The position numbers and the translations under genes were made by a program. Under the pieces are notes generated by a model. It was not told where the DNA came from and searched no databases. It saw only the letters and a list, made by a program, of their open reading frames with translations. From positions 1 to 64,000 of the forward strand of contig NZ_SORI01000004.1 in NCBI RefSeq assembly GCF_004366815.1: a stretch of DNA of 64,000 nucleotides, written 5' to 3'. The first letter of the stretch is position 1; every line of letters starts with the position of its first letter. Origin of the DNA: Aminivibrio pyruvatiphilus (lineage in GTDB: Bacteria; Synergistota; Synergistia; Synergistales; Aminobacteriaceae). This document shows positions 33,806 to 45,726 of the stretch, piece by piece.

Positions 33806-34774
33806 TCAGCTCTGCCCGCAAAGAGACTTTTCGCCTGCGCGGGGCCCGAGCTTTTCAGCGAGATTTTCGATGGCGCCCTTTACCGAGGGAGTCAGAAAGG
33901 GTGCGGAATACGGCGACACTTTGATAAGCACGTCTTCCTCACGCTGGACCGCCTGGAGAAAAAACTTCTGTTCGAAAGCTCCGTCGGAGGCGACCACTTC
34001 AATCAAACGGACTCCGTCTCCGGCAGCGTACTGTTTCCTGAACACCCAGCGGGCATCAGGCACGCCGCCTTCAGCGCCATAGAGACTGCCGAGAAAAGAA
34101 TCCAGATCATGTTTTCCCATTACGCGAATATGCACGTTTTCAGCCCTCCCAAGGAAACCGGACTTCCTTTCGCAGTTCCCGTCTCTTTTCGAAAATCGTG
34201 ACAGAAATATCTTTTTCCCCATGTCGAGCCATTTTCGTTCATATTTTGTCCTGATACTTCTCGGGGGATTAATTTCCCATGCGCTGAGCGAAAGCGCCGG
34301 GTGGGATGAAAGGGCGTCCCGTACTTCCCTCCCGTACCATTCCTCGTCCGTGACCAGTTCAAAAAAACCTCCGGGCCTGAGCACCCTTGCGATTTCCGCC
34401 GAAAATTCTCCGCTCGACACCCTTCTCTTCGAATGCTTCTTTTTCGGCCACGGGCAGGGAAAATTCATATAAATACCCTGAAGAGAACAGGAGGGAACGC
34501 ATTCTTTCAAAATGAACCTGGCGTCTCCGCATACAAGGAAAGCATTGAGGAGATCCTTTTTTTCAATTCTTTTCCAGGCTCTCATCAGGCAGGCTTTTGA
34601 CATTTCAACGCCCCAGAAAACCCCCTGCCTGTTTACTCCGGCGAGGTTCTCGAGAAATTCTCCGTTGCCGAATCCTATCTCGAGAAACACATCCGCTCCG
34701 GTCTTTCCCCGGTCCATTTCCAGGGGAAGATCCTCCTTCTCGGGCGAAACAATGGCTCTGTTCATATCGCTCAC
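33806..34774 (-). CDS. trmB: tRNA (guanine-N7-)-methyltransferase, long form
   Basis: This 322-residue TrmB-type enzyme makes m7G46 in tRNA. SAM-binding EIGFGNGEFLENLA (about 32-45) and NFPCPWPKKKHSKRR (about 104-118) identify the family. The latter normally reads FPDPWPKKRHxKRR; the aspartate is cysteine (C107). A C-terminal extension of about 100 residues beyond the classical domain (KYERKWLDMGKKIF onward) ends in VKGAIENLAEKLG; long forms are known in Thermotoga and epsilonproteobacteria. The start is GTG 34774 with AGGGG upstream. The gene heads a trmB-rsmD-coaD unit. Confidence 0.88.
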   Translation of the reverse strand: MSDMNRAIVSPEKEDLPLEMDRGKTGADVFLEIGFGNGEFLENLAGVNRQGVFWGVEMSKACLMRAWKRIEKKDLLNAFLVCGDARFILKECVPSCSLQGIYMNFPCPWPKKKHSKRRVSSGEFSAEIARVLRPGGFFELVTDEEWYGREVRDALSSHPALSLSAWEINPPRSIRTKYERKWLDMGKKIFLSRFSKRDGNCERKSGFLGRAENVHIRVMGKHDLDSFLGSLYGAEGGVPDARWVFRKQYAAGDGVRLIEVVASDGAFEQKFFLQAVQREEDVLIKVSPYSAPFLTPSVKGAIENLAEKLGPRAGEKSLCGQS

Positions 34775-34818
34775 ATTCGGGACCCCTCTTCGTTCAGTTC
34801 AAAGTTTTCAGGGTTACA

Positions 34819-34827
34819 ATTATAACA
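34819..34827 (-). promoter_or_regulatory. Extended -10 promoter of trmB
   Basis: The minus strand reads TGTTATAAT (34827-34819), an extended -10 element with perfect TATAAT. No good -35 lies 16-18 bases upstream, as is usual for extended -10 promoters. Transcription would start near 34812, about 38 bases before trmB. Confidence 0.55.
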
Positions 34828-34975
34828 GCCCTGATCCCGCCTCCGCACAAACGATGCCGAAAATGGCTTTTGCCTCACGGAAAACCGGAATCTGCAGTCT
34901 GAACCATTTCCCGGTGACAGGCCTCTCCCGCGGTTTCTGATTCAGCAATTTTTCTCACACAATTTTTTTCACAAA

Positions 34976-35003
34976 TTGACCGGACGAAACTTTATGGTAA
35001 GAT
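34976..35003 (+). promoter_or_regulatory. Sigma70-type promoter of the PFOR gene
   Basis: TTGACC (34976-34981), 16 bases and TAAGAT (34998-35003), preceded by an A/T-rich stretch (about 34949-34975) that could act as an UP element. The start site would be near 35010, leaving a leader of about 190 bases. This fits the strong expression expected for PFOR. Confidence 0.7.
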
Positions 35004-35009
35004 CAGCAC

Positions 35010-38755
<3,746 letters not shown>

Positions 38756-38771
38756 GTTTCACGGTACGCTG

Positions 38772-38802
38772 GGGGGAGAGGCATTGCTTCTCCCCCTTTT
38801 TT
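38772..38802 (+). terminator. Intrinsic terminator after the PFOR gene
   Basis: Hairpin GGGGGAGA (38772-38779) / TCTCCCCC (38789-38796) followed by six T residues, starting 16 bases after the stop codon. A strong rho-independent terminator. Confidence 0.93.
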
Positions 38803-38827
38803 CAAAAGAGTACATTATTTTTCTCCC

Positions 38828-38856
38828 TTGACCGATGCGCCGGAAAAGGGTAGAAT
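38828..38856 (+). promoter_or_regulatory. Promoter of tRNA-Pro
   Basis: TTGACC (38828-38833), exactly 17 bases, TAGAAT (38851-38856). The start would fall about 7 bases before the mature tRNA 5' end. A near-consensus sigma70-type promoter. Confidence 0.85.
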
Positions 38857-38869
38857 ATCCCGGTCAGTA

Positions 38870-38947
38870 CGGGACGTAGCGCAGTCTGGTTAGCGTACCT
38901 GCATGGGGTGCAGGTGGTCGGAGGTTCGAATCCTCTCGTCCCGACCA
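38870..38947 (+). tRNA. tRNA-Pro (anticodon GGG)
   Basis: A complete cloverleaf: acceptor CGGGACG (38870-38876) pairs with CGTCCCG (38937-38943), the anticodon stem CCTGC/GCAGG encloses the loop ATGGGGT with anticodon GGG, and the T arm GGAGGTTCGAATCCTCT is standard. The 3' CCA is encoded. It has its own promoter and terminator. Confidence 0.97.
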
Positions 38948-38955
38948 GAAATGAC

Positions 38956-38984
38956 AAGCGGGGTTTTACAGCCCCGCTTTTTTT
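38956..38984 (+). terminator. Intrinsic terminator after tRNA-Pro
   Basis: Hairpin AAGCGGGG (38956-38963) / CCCCGCTT (38972-38979) followed by a T run to 38984. It ends the tRNA transcript about 25 bases before the rsmA start, so rsmA depends on readthrough or on a promoter that I could not define. Confidence 0.9.
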
Positions 38985-39009
38985 GTATTCTCATGGGAGT
39001 GAAAACAGC

Positions 39010-39810
39010 ATGGTTGAAAGGAAGCCGTTCCGCCATAAAAAGAGCCTGGGGCAGAACTTTCTTGCCGACAGGAACATTCTCCGGAAAATCGTCGAAAGGG
39101 CCGCTCCTGCGCCCGGAGATGTTCTTCTGGAGGTGGGAGCGGGCCAGGGAGTGCTCACCAGGGAGCTCCTTGCCTCTCCATGCGCCTTTTTGTACAGCAT
39201 GGAAATCGACAGGGGACTGGAGCCTTTTCTTTCCGATATCCCCCTTCTCCACCCCGCCCGCTTTCGCCTCATCTGGGGCGACGCGCTGGAGGCAGACTTT
39301 TCTCTGCTTTCCCCTGCTCCGGACAAGGTGGTGGCAAACATCCCCTACAATATAACGACCCCCCTGCTCTGGAAACTTCTCGAGACCCTTCCTTCTGCCG
39401 CCTATTTTCTGCTCATGGTCCAGAAAGAGGCCGCAGACAGAATGATTGCTCCTCCCGCCACGAAAGAACGGTATCCGCTGGGGGTAACCCTTGAATTGAC
39501 GGGGAGTGTCCGGAATGTGCTGAATGTTCCGCCGACGGCTTTCCGTCCTGTTCCGGCGGTCAATTCCTGCCTGCTGGAAATATCCCTGGGGAAAGAACAC
39601 CGGGAACTTGCCACGGACGTCTTTTGGAGAGGAATGCTCAGGAGCGGTTTTGCCCAGAGGAGAAAAAAGCTGCTGAAAAACCTGAAGGCCTTCAGGGATG
39701 ATGTTCCGTGGCCGGAGGTATTTGCAGATCTGGGGATAGGGGAGAATTCGAGGGCTGAAGAGCTTTCCGGAGAAAAATGGCTTGCATTGTACCGGAGAGC
39801 AAAAAAATGA
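39010..39810 (+). CDS. rsmA: 16S rRNA (adenine1518-N6/adenine1519-N6)-dimethyltransferase
   Basis: This 266-residue KsgA/RsmA enzyme dimethylates two adjacent adenines near the 3' end of 16S rRNA. Motifs: KKSLGQNFLADRNIL (about 10-24), LEVGAGQGVLTRELL (SAM motif I, about 41-55) and VVANIPYNITTPLLW (motif IV, about 111-125), and RPVPAVNSCLLEI. ATG 39010 has GGGAGTG nine bases upstream; a longer reading would start inside the tRNA. The gene follows the tRNA-Pro terminator. Confidence 0.96.
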   Translation: MVERKPFRHKKSLGQNFLADRNILRKIVERAAPAPGDVLLEVGAGQGVLTRELLASPCAFLYSMEIDRGLEPFLSDIPLLHPARFRLIWGDALEADFSLLSPAPDKVVANIPYNITTPLLWKLLETLPSAAYFLLMVQKEAADRMIAPPATKERYPLGVTLELTGSVRNVLNVPPTAFRPVPAVNSCLLEISLGKEHRELATDVFWRGMLRSGFAQRRKKLLKNLKAFRDDVPWPEVFADLGIGENSRAEELSGEKWLALYRRAKK

Positions 39811-39841
39811 AGGCCTCTTCTTCAAAAAAAGAGAAGAGGCC
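39794..39841 (-). terminator. Intrinsic terminator for hup (convergent with rsmA)
   Basis: Arms GGCCTCTTC (39812-39820) and GAAGAGGCC (39833-39841) form a hairpin with a T-rich loop on the minus strand, followed after TTCA by seven T residues that are the complement of the last rsmA codons (AAAAAAA). It functions for hup; on the plus strand there is no T run. Confidence 0.75.
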
Positions 39842-39865
39842 AACCAAAAAAAGAAAGGAGAGCGA

Positions 39866-40141
39866 TTATTCCACCTTGTCCTTGAGAGCTTTTCCGGGCC
39901 TGAAAACGGGAACCTTCTTCGCAGGGATCTTGATGACTTTCTTGGGATCCTGGGGGTTCCGGCCTTCACGGGCAGCTCTTTCACGGACTTCGAACGTTCC
40001 GAAGCCAACCAGCTGAACCTTTTCACCCTTTGCAAGGGCACTTTCGATGGCTTCGAAAATCGCTCCGACGGCAGCGCCGGAAGCCTTTTTGTTCAACCCT
40101 GTCGCCTTTGCAACCTCAGTTACGAGTTCTGCTTTGGTCAC
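39866..40141 (-). CDS. hup: HU-family DNA-binding protein
   Basis: This 91-residue nucleoid protein bends and compacts DNA as a dimer. [18 protein letters not shown] is the usual opening, and [20 protein letters not shown] (about 46-65) contains the signature and start of the DNA-binding arm; [27 protein letters not shown] (in parts) completes it. The start codon is GTG at 40141 with GGAGG about nine bases upstream. It has its own promoter and terminator. It could be HU rather than IHF, as it lies alone and has the homodimer type sequence. Confidence 0.96.
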   Translation of the reverse strand: MTKAELVTEVAKATGLNKKASGAAVGAIFEAIESALAKGEKVQLVGFGTFEVRERAAREGRNPQDPKKVIKIPAKKVPVFRPGKALKDKVE

Positions 40142-40225
40142 CTTTTACAGCCTCCTCTGGATTAAAATGTGGTACCGGTTCGAGTAAAATAAAGCCAACT
40201 CAGGTCCGAACCATCATTACGTTTA

Positions 40226-40254
40226 TTATTACCAGCAAGTCCAGTTCTGGTCAA
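40226..40254 (-). promoter_or_regulatory. Promoter of hup
   Basis: On the minus strand TTGACC (40254-40249), a 17-base spacer and TAATAA (40231-40226). It begins 11 bases after the der stop codon. The message would have a leader of about 80 bases before the GTG start. Confidence 0.7.
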
Positions 40255-40264
40255 GCATTAAACT

Positions 40265-41581
40265 TCATTTTTCCTCTTTTCCCCGCCAGAAAATGCGAAG
40301 AGGTACCCCTTCGAAGTCTTCAAGTTCCCGCAATTCGTTTTCGATATGGTTTTCAAATGCCTTTTCAGCCAGTTCCGGATAATTGACGAAAAAGATAAAC
40401 GTCGGCGGCTCGATCTCTGCCTGGGTACAGTAAAATATCTTGAAAGCTCTCCCCCTGTTGTCGGTGGGAAGCCTGTCAAAGGCGAGGATATCACGGAGAA
40501 GCCTGTTTAATAAAGTGGTTTTTATCCGTTTCTTCCGGTTTTCGAACACTTTGATCACAAGGTCCGATATTTTCTGCATCCCTCTTCCCGTAAGGGCAGA
40601 GACGAAATGCACAGGCGCATGGGAAACGAAGACCATTTCATCCTTTAGCTTCTTTTTCATGGAATCTCCGAGGGTCTCTTTCTTCCCGAGGAGATCCCAT
40701 TTGTTCAGAAGAAGCACAATCCCTTTTCCCCGTTCGATGATTTCCCCCGCAAGTTTTTTGTCCTGATCGGTAAAGGGCTCTTCGGCATCCATTACGAGGA
40801 GGGCGACATCGCACCTGTCGATGGCCTGAAGTGTTCTCACGTAGGAATAATATTCGATGTTGTCTTCGACCCGGCTTTTTCTCCTCAGGCCGGCGGTGTC
40901 GATCAGGCGGAATGTGGTGTCGCCAATTTTTACAAGGGTGTCGAGGGCATCCCTGGTAGTTCCGGGTATATCGCTCACCAGGGCCCGCTCTTCCCCTGCA
41001 AGCCGGTTGAGGATACTTGATTTGCCCACGTTCGGCCTGCCTACGATGGCCACTCTCACGGCACTGTCATCCTGGGGGACGGGAGCGTCTTTGGGAATCT
41101 TATCAAGAATGAGGTCCAGAAGGTCGTAAATATATCTTTTGTGTTCGGCGCTGATCCCTATGACATCCTCAAATCCCAGGGAGTAGGCCTGAAAGACGGA
41201 GTCTTCGTGGACTCCCTCGTCAATTTTATTTGCCACGACGATGACGGGTTTTCCTGATTTTCTCAGCATATCTGCAACGTCTTCGTCCATCCACGTGGGG
41301 CCTTCCCTTCCATTGATGACGAAGAGGACGAGATCGCTTTCGGCGATGGCCGTCGCGACCTGCTGTCTCATACCGTGGACGAAGGCGTTTTCATCCTTGG
41401 CGAGAAAACCCCCGGTGTCGATAACGTAAAACTTTCTTTCCCTCCACTCCACCTCGCCGTACAGCCTGTCCCTGGTTACCCCCGGCATATCGTCGACGAT
41501 GGCTTCCCGCCGGCCGATAAGCCGGTTGAAAAGCGATGATTTGCCGACATTCGGTCTTCCGATGATGGATACTACTGGCAT
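40265..41581 (-). CDS. der: Ribosome biogenesis GTPase Der (EngA)
   Basis: This 438-residue protein has two GTPase domains in tandem: GRPNVGKSSLFNRL (residues 8-21) with DTGGF, NKID, and GRPNVGKSSILNRL (about 184-197) with DTAGLRRKSRVEDNIEYYS (split) and NKWDLLGKKE. A KH-like domain forms the C-terminus. It is needed for 50S subunit assembly. It ends the long run of genes from trpS and is separated from priA by about 22 bases. Confidence 0.97.
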   Translation of the reverse strand: MPVVSIIGRPNVGKSSLFNRLIGRREAIVDDMPGVTRDRLYGEVEWRERKFYVIDTGGFLAKDENAFVHGMRQQVATAIAESDLVLFVINGREGPTWMDEDVADMLRKSGKPVIVVANKIDEGVHEDSVFQAYSLGFEDVIGISAEHKRYIYDLLDLILDKIPKDAPVPQDDSAVRVAIVGRPNVGKSSILNRLAGEERALVSDIPGTTRDALDTLVKIGDTTFRLIDTAGLRRKSRVEDNIEYYSYVRTLQAIDRCDVALLVMDAEEPFTDQDKKLAGEIIERGKGIVLLLNKWDLLGKKETLGDSMKKKLKDEMVFVSHAPVHFVSALTGRGMQKISDLVIKVFENRKKRIKTTLLNRLLRDILAFDRLPTDNRGRAFKIFYCTQAEIEPPTFIFFVNYPELAEKAFENHIENELRELEDFEGVPLRIFWRGKEEK

Positions 41582-41603
41582 GGATACTATTTCCTCCTTG
41601 GGC

Positions 41604-43439
41604 TCAATCTATCCAGACGGTAATTTCGGGAAAACCGGTCCTGGAGTTTCCTATGGAAAAAAAGGGAGCAAGGGCATTCTGAACCCTGGACGGTGAAGGA
41701 ACCGTCACCCAGAAGACAAGAGGCGGTTCTCCCGGATCCATCGGGACCAGCCCTGTTTCCTCCAGTTTCGCCATTATACTCTCTTTCAGGCGCTGGGAAG
41801 GAGACTTGATCTCGAGAAGAAACGAAAAAGGAGGCAGCTCGAGTTCCCTTCTTTCGCGGAGTTCATCGTTCCAGAAATGATCCCAGCCGAGAAGCATCCC
41901 CTTTTGCCACCCGCTGCCCGGACGCCTGCTCTGGAGGAGGACGGTGCGCCCATCCGGGCTTCCTCTCCAGAGAGATTCCCACATCATGGAAAAGGCCGTG
42001 AATTTCGCCTGAAATGAAACACTCCTCACTTCGCTGTCGGCGTCGATCCACGCAGCGAAGCCCACGTCGGCCATGTCGCACAGAGCCAGGGCGGAACGGG
42101 TTCCCAGGACGATGCCCCCCTCCGCGAATTCTTTTCTGAGTTCCTGGGCTGCCTTCTTTCCCGAGGCTTTTGTTCCATCCCAGACAAGCACCGGTTTCTT
42201 ATCAGGCGCTGCCGCCCGGGCCACTGGAAGGAGGGCCTCAAGACCGGGGCGCTTCCCTGTGAGAAGGACTCCCCTGCAGGAGGGGCAGGCCTCAGGAAGG
42301 GGGAAAACCCTGCCGCAGGAAGTGCATCTGAGTCTCCGGCGTTTTTCCTCCCAGGCTGCGACCCGTCCGCAGAAACTGCATAAAAGGGGATTTCCGCATT
42401 CCTCGCAGGCCACCTCGCCTGCGTATCCCTTTCTGTCCAGAAGCCAGAGAGCCGTTTTCCCCGCGGCAAGGACCCGCGTTGTTTCTGAGAAAAGCGCGGC
42501 GGAAAGGGGAAGGGAACCCGAGATGCCCTGGAATTCGGAAGAAAAGCTGTCTTTCAGATCCACAAGCTTTACTGACTCCCGGGGAGGGCGCCGGGTGCAT
42601 TTCGGTTTTCCGCGAAGGTATACCCTCGAGGAAGGCAGCCGTCCTGAAAGGATGAGGGCCGCTTGTGCCAAAAGGGCCTTTCTGGCGGCAACCGACCTGA
42701 TGTTGAGAAAGGGGCGCCTGTAGGTCCTGTAAGCGCCGCTGCTTTCTTCATCCACAATGACGGAGCGGATACGGCAGAGCGGGGCGAAAACGGCTCCCGG
42801 CCCCCCGATAATGCCTCTAACCCGCCCCATTCGTGCTGCAAGCCAGGCATCGTGCAGTTTTTTCCCTCCTGTCGGGGGCCACAGGAGAGAAGTTTCCCTG
42901 GCCGTGGGTGAAAGAACGTCAAAAAACGCTGCTGCCATCCTCTGTTCCGGGAAAAGGGCAAGGAAGGGATGACCGTTGTTCAGGGATTCTGCAAGTTTTT
43001 TCCACCGGGAGGAGGTGTCGCATTCATAGAGGAACATCTCTTCGTACTGGCCGGGGACCTCCGGAAAAGGCCCTTCTGCTGGGGTAAAGTCTTCAAGAGA
43101 GCCGGGGCAGGAGAGAACGTCAGGCGGCACGGCAATTTTCAAAACCTCGCCGGGACCGCAGAGGAAGGTCTTTCCGGTCCAGTTGATGAGATCGAGTTCT
43201 TCGTCCGTTACCAGGGGGCCGCCATCGCAAAGAATCTCCGCCTGACGAACGGTGAATGATTCTTTTTCCGGAAGGGAGGCAAAAAATGAATCCGCTATTC
43301 CGAACCGCGTTCCCCTGCCTACAGGTATCCTCAGGCGGCATCCGCGGGGAAGGGGTGAAGGCAGTTCATAGGTCAGGGGGTTCCACCATGGTCCCGGTAC
43401 GATGACATTGCAGAAACAGGGAGCCCCCACATTATTCAC
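41604..43439 (-). CDS. priA: PriA-like primosomal protein with eroded helicase motifs
   Basis: This 611-residue protein sits exactly where priA does in many genomes (gmk-rpoZ-coaBC-priA) and keeps the PriA layout: an N-terminal 3' DNA-binding domain (NVIVPGPWWNPLTYELPSPL), the eight-cysteine zinc region (CEEC, CSFC, CTSC, CPSC at about 341-384) and LDRKGYAGEVACEECG. The helicase motifs look lost: the Walker A site is replaced by LYECDTSSRWKKLAE (about 136-150), DEEH is DEESSGAYR (about 230), LGSATPS is LSGRLPS, GTQMxxKGHDFP is GTRSALALCDMAD, and the QVAGRAGR motif is absent. It is about 120 residues shorter than E. coli PriA. The reading frame is intact, so it is likely a functional non-helicase restart factor. 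The start overlaps the coaBC stop (ATGA). Confidence 0.85.
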   Translation of the reverse strand: MNNVGAPCFCNVIVPGPWWNPLTYELPSPLPRGCRLRIPVGRGTRFGIADSFFASLPEKESFTVRQAEILCDGGPLVTDEELDLINWTGKTFLCGPGEVLKIAVPPDVLSCPGSLEDFTPAEGPFPEVPGQYEEMFLYECDTSSRWKKLAESLNNGHPFLALFPEQRMAAAFFDVLSPTARETSLLWPPTGGKKLHDAWLAARMGRVRGIIGGPGAVFAPLCRIRSVIVDEESSGAYRTYRRPFLNIRSVAARKALLAQAALILSGRLPSSRVYLRGKPKCTRRPPRESVKLVDLKDSFSSEFQGISGSLPLSAALFSETTRVLAAGKTALWLLDRKGYAGEVACEECGNPLLCSFCGRVAAWEEKRRRLRCTSCGRVFPLPEACPSCRGVLLTGKRPGLEALLPVARAAAPDKKPVLVWDGTKASGKKAAQELRKEFAEGGIVLGTRSALALCDMADVGFAAWIDADSEVRSVSFQAKFTAFSMMWESLWRGSPDGRTVLLQSRRPGSGWQKGMLLGWDHFWNDELRERRELELPPFSFLLEIKSPSQRLKESIMAKLEETGLVPMDPGEPPLVFWVTVPSPSRVQNALAPFFSIGNSRTGFPEITVWID

Positions 43440-44653
43440 AGAAGCCAGTCCTCTTCAAGAATTCTGTTCCACACCCTTTCGGCCACATCCTCCTTTGTTC
43501 CGGAGAATTCGTCGGCGCTCCCGTCCCTGGAAAGAAGCCTGACCGAGTTGGTGTCGGTCCCGAAACCTGAACCGGAGGCGGTTATGTCATTGGCAACAAT
43601 ATAATCGAGATTTTTCCGCTTCATTTTTTCGGAGGCGTTGGCCAGCAGGTCGTGGCTTTCAGCGGCGAAGCCGATGAGAGTCTGTCCCTGCCGCTTCCGC
43701 TCCCCGAGCGAAGCGGCAATGTCCGTGTTCTGGACCAGGTCCACCGTGACAGCGTCGGCATTCGCCCTCTTGATTTTTCTGTCGCTGAAGGAGGCTGCCC
43801 GGAAATCGCCCACTGCGGCCGCCTTGACGATATAGTCCATTTCTTCTGAAAGGGCCAGAACCGTCCGCTTCATTTCCTCTGCAGACACAACGGACTTGAC
43901 GTCAAACCCGCTGAGGTTGGAAAAGGCGGCAGGACCATGGACAAAGGTTACCGAGGCGCCTCTGTACCATGCAGATCTCGCCATGGCATACCCCATCTTC
44001 CCCGTGCTGGGATTGCTGAGAAACCTGACGGGATCAAGAAATTCCCAGGTGGGGCCGGCGGTGACGAGGACATTTTTTCCCTCGAGTTTTTTTGAAGGGC
44101 ACAGGGTTTTCCACATTTCCTCCAGAATAACCTCCACGGAGGGGAGCCTGCCTTTGCCTTCGTATCCGCATGCCAGGCTTCCCGTTTCCGGATCGGCAAT
44201 GATGATTCCCGTTTCCTTCAGGATTTCCATGTTTCTGGCCGTAGCGGGATGATTGAGCATATTCACGTTCATTGCCGGGAACACCACTACGGGCGCTCCG
44301 GTAGCAAGGAGCAGAGAGCAGAGCAATTCCTTTCCCGCCCCCCTGGCCATGTTCGACAGTGTTTCCGCTGTGCAGGGGGCGACGATGACCACATCAGCCC
44401 AGTCCGCCAGCGTAATATGGGGTATTTTCCACCCCGCGTCATCGGAAAGGAAGTCGGATTGTCTCCAGACCCGTTTGCCGGCCAGTGTGGACAGTACCAT
44501 GGGGCTGACGAACTTTTCGCCGTCGGAGGTGAGCACTGCCTCCACGTCACACCCGGATTTCACGAGAGCACGTACGATCTCCGGGGTCTTATAGGCGGAA
44601 ATGCCTCCCGTTATGCCGAGAACGACTTTTCTCTTCTGCTTCCAGTCAGGCAT
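43436..44653 (-). CDS. coaBC: Bifunctional phosphopantothenoylcysteine decarboxylase / phosphopantothenate-cysteine ligase
   Basis: This 405-residue fusion performs two consecutive CoA steps. The CoaC flavoprotein half has LGITGGISAYKTPEIVRAL (about 12-30), VIVAPCTAETLSNMARG (about 88-104) and PAMNVNMLNHPA (about 125-136). The CoaB half begins near 190 with NVLVTAGPTWEFLDPVRFLSNPSTGKMG (in parts) and has FVHGPA and KAAAVGDFR. With coaD at 32778, two CoA genes are in the window. It lies between rpoZ and priA, the widespread order. Confidence 0.97.
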   Translation of the reverse strand: MPDWKQKRKVVLGITGGISAYKTPEIVRALVKSGCDVEAVLTSDGEKFVSPMVLSTLAGKRVWRQSDFLSDDAGWKIPHITLADWADVVIVAPCTAETLSNMARGAGKELLCSLLLATGAPVVVFPAMNVNMLNHPATARNMEILKETGIIIADPETGSLACGYEGKGRLPSVEVILEEMWKTLCPSKKLEGKNVLVTAGPTWEFLDPVRFLSNPSTGKMGYAMARSAWYRGASVTFVHGPAAFSNLSGFDVKSVVSAEEMKRTVLALSEEMDYIVKAAAVGDFRAASFSDRKIKRANADAVTVDLVQNTDIAASLGERKRQGQTLIGFAAESHDLLANASEKMKRKNLDYIVANDITASGSGFGTDTNSVRLLSRDGSADEFSGTKEDVAERVWNRILEEDWLL

Positions 44654-44659
44654 GGCGAA

Positions 44660-44890
44660 TCAGGAATCGGCTCCGTTCTCCGGGGCGGATTCCTGCTCCA
44701 GGGAGAGGCGGACTGCGCCGAGATCAAATTCCTGAAGGGCTGTGGAGATGAATTTTTCGTTGTCCTCATCAAGGGTACGCCCTTTCTGTTCGCTGAGAGC
44801 CCGGGCACGGGCTGCCACTGCGGCGGTGAGGAGATATTTGTTGTTTATACCCTGTTTTTGGGCCAGAGAATCCATATCGTAGAAAATCAT
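44660..44890 (-). CDS. rpoZ: DNA-directed RNA polymerase subunit omega
   Basis: This 76-residue small subunit assists assembly of RNA polymerase. Recognised from NNKYLLTAAVAARARALSEQK (split; about 16-36), the conserved omega helix, and from its place between gmk and coaBC. The start overlaps the gmk stop in an ATGA, indicating coupled translation. The acidic C-terminal tail is variable in the family. Confidence 0.93.
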   Translation of the reverse strand: MIFYDMDSLAQKQGINNKYLLTAAVAARARALSEQKGRTLDEDNEKFISTALQEFDLGAVRLSLEQESAPENGADS

Positions 44891-45474
44891 TTTCGTTCCT
44901 CCCTGATTGATCTGTAGCCGGTAATTACGGACTTCAGTTCTTCGGAAGCCCGTTCGGCGTCATCGTTCACTATAACGTAATCATAATCTTTGGCTTTCAT
45001 CATCTCAAGCCTGGCATTTTTCATCCTGAGCCGGAGATGTTCACCGCTCTCCGTTCCCCTTTCCCTCAGGCGGTGCTCAAGTTCTTCGAGGGAAGGAGGA
45101 GAGACGAACACAAGGACGCTCTCGGGCATTTTTTCCCTTATCTGGAAAGCTCCCTGGACGTCAATTTCGAGTACCATATCAAGGCCGCCTGAAAGTGCCT
45201 GCTCCACGTCTTCCCTGAGGGTTCCGTAGTAATGTCCATGGACTTCCGCATGTTCGAGAAACTTGTCCTCCTTCAGAAGGGAAAGAAAGGCTTCTTCGGA
45301 AATAAACCGATAGTCTATGCCCTCCTTCTCTCCCTGCCGGGGAGGCCTTGTGGTGCATGATATCGAAAAACGGATGCCCTGCACCGTTTCGAAGACTTTT
45401 TTCCGCAGTGTTCCCTTGCCGGCGCCGCTTGGGCCGGAAAGGACAAAGAGCTTACCCCTGTCCGAGCGATTCAT
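44887..45474 (-). CDS. gmk: Guanylate kinase
   Basis: This 195-residue enzyme phosphorylates GMP to GDP. P-loop [16 protein letters not shown] (about 13-28), [20 protein letters not shown] (about 43-62) for GMP binding, and [22 protein letters not shown] (split; about 130). An in-frame TTG at 45480 also exists; I prefer ATG 45474. It overlaps remA by 23 bases and rpoZ by four, in the conserved yicC-remA-gmk-rpoZ-coaBC-priA order. Confidence 0.97.
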   Translation of the reverse strand: MNRSDRGKLFVLSGPSGAGKGTLRKKVFETVQGIRFSISCTTRPPRQGEKEGIDYRFISEEAFLSLLKEDKFLEHAEVHGHYYGTLREDVEQALSGGLDMVLEIDVQGAFQIREKMPESVLVFVSPPSLEELEHRLRERGTESGEHLRLRMKNARLEMMKAKDYDYVIVNDDAERASEELKSVITGYRSIREERK

Positions 45475-45721
45475 CCTCAATATCTTCCTCGAATCTGTTC
45501 ACGATTGTCTCGGGCTGAATTGCCGAAAGCACTACATGGTTGCTGTCGGTGATCAGAATCGCCCTCGTTTTTCGGCCCTGGGTGGCGTCAATGAGCCTGC
45601 CCTGTTCCTTCGCTTCCTCCTTGAGACGCTTGATGGGAGCCGAGGTGGGATGAATGATTGCCACGATCCTCTCCCCTACGATCATATTGCCGAATCCGAT
45701 ATGAACAAGCTTTGCCGTCAT
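45452..45721 (-). CDS. remA: RemA-like extracellular matrix regulator family protein (DUF370)
   Basis: This 89-residue protein starts [20 protein letters not shown] and continues with [20 protein letters not shown], the pattern of RemA/YlzA proteins. In Bacillus RemA binds DNA and activates matrix genes; in other phyla, where it always sits between yicC and gmk, its targets are unknown. ATG 45721 is chosen because the family starts MT-x-K-x-x-x-IG and GGAG is nine bases upstream. The GTG at 45730 would abut the Shine-Dalgarno. Confidence 0.88.
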   Translation of the reverse strand: MTAKLVHIGFGNMIVGERIVAIIHPTSAPIKRLKEEAKEQGRLIDATQGRKTRAILITDSNHVVLSAIQPETIVNRFEEDIEDESLGQG

Positions 45722-45726
45722 CACGG

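Noticed and set aside
33582-33821. Alternative upstream start or separate small gene before rsmD
   Set aside because: It is in a different frame from rsmD, and the rsmD frame itself has a stop a few codons before GTG 33790, so the short N-terminus is genuine in this sequence.
41604-43439. priA as a pseudogene
   Set aside because: The frame is open for 611 codons, the zinc cysteines and N-terminal domain are kept, and the gene is translationally coupled to coaBC. Motif loss looks like functional change rather than decay.
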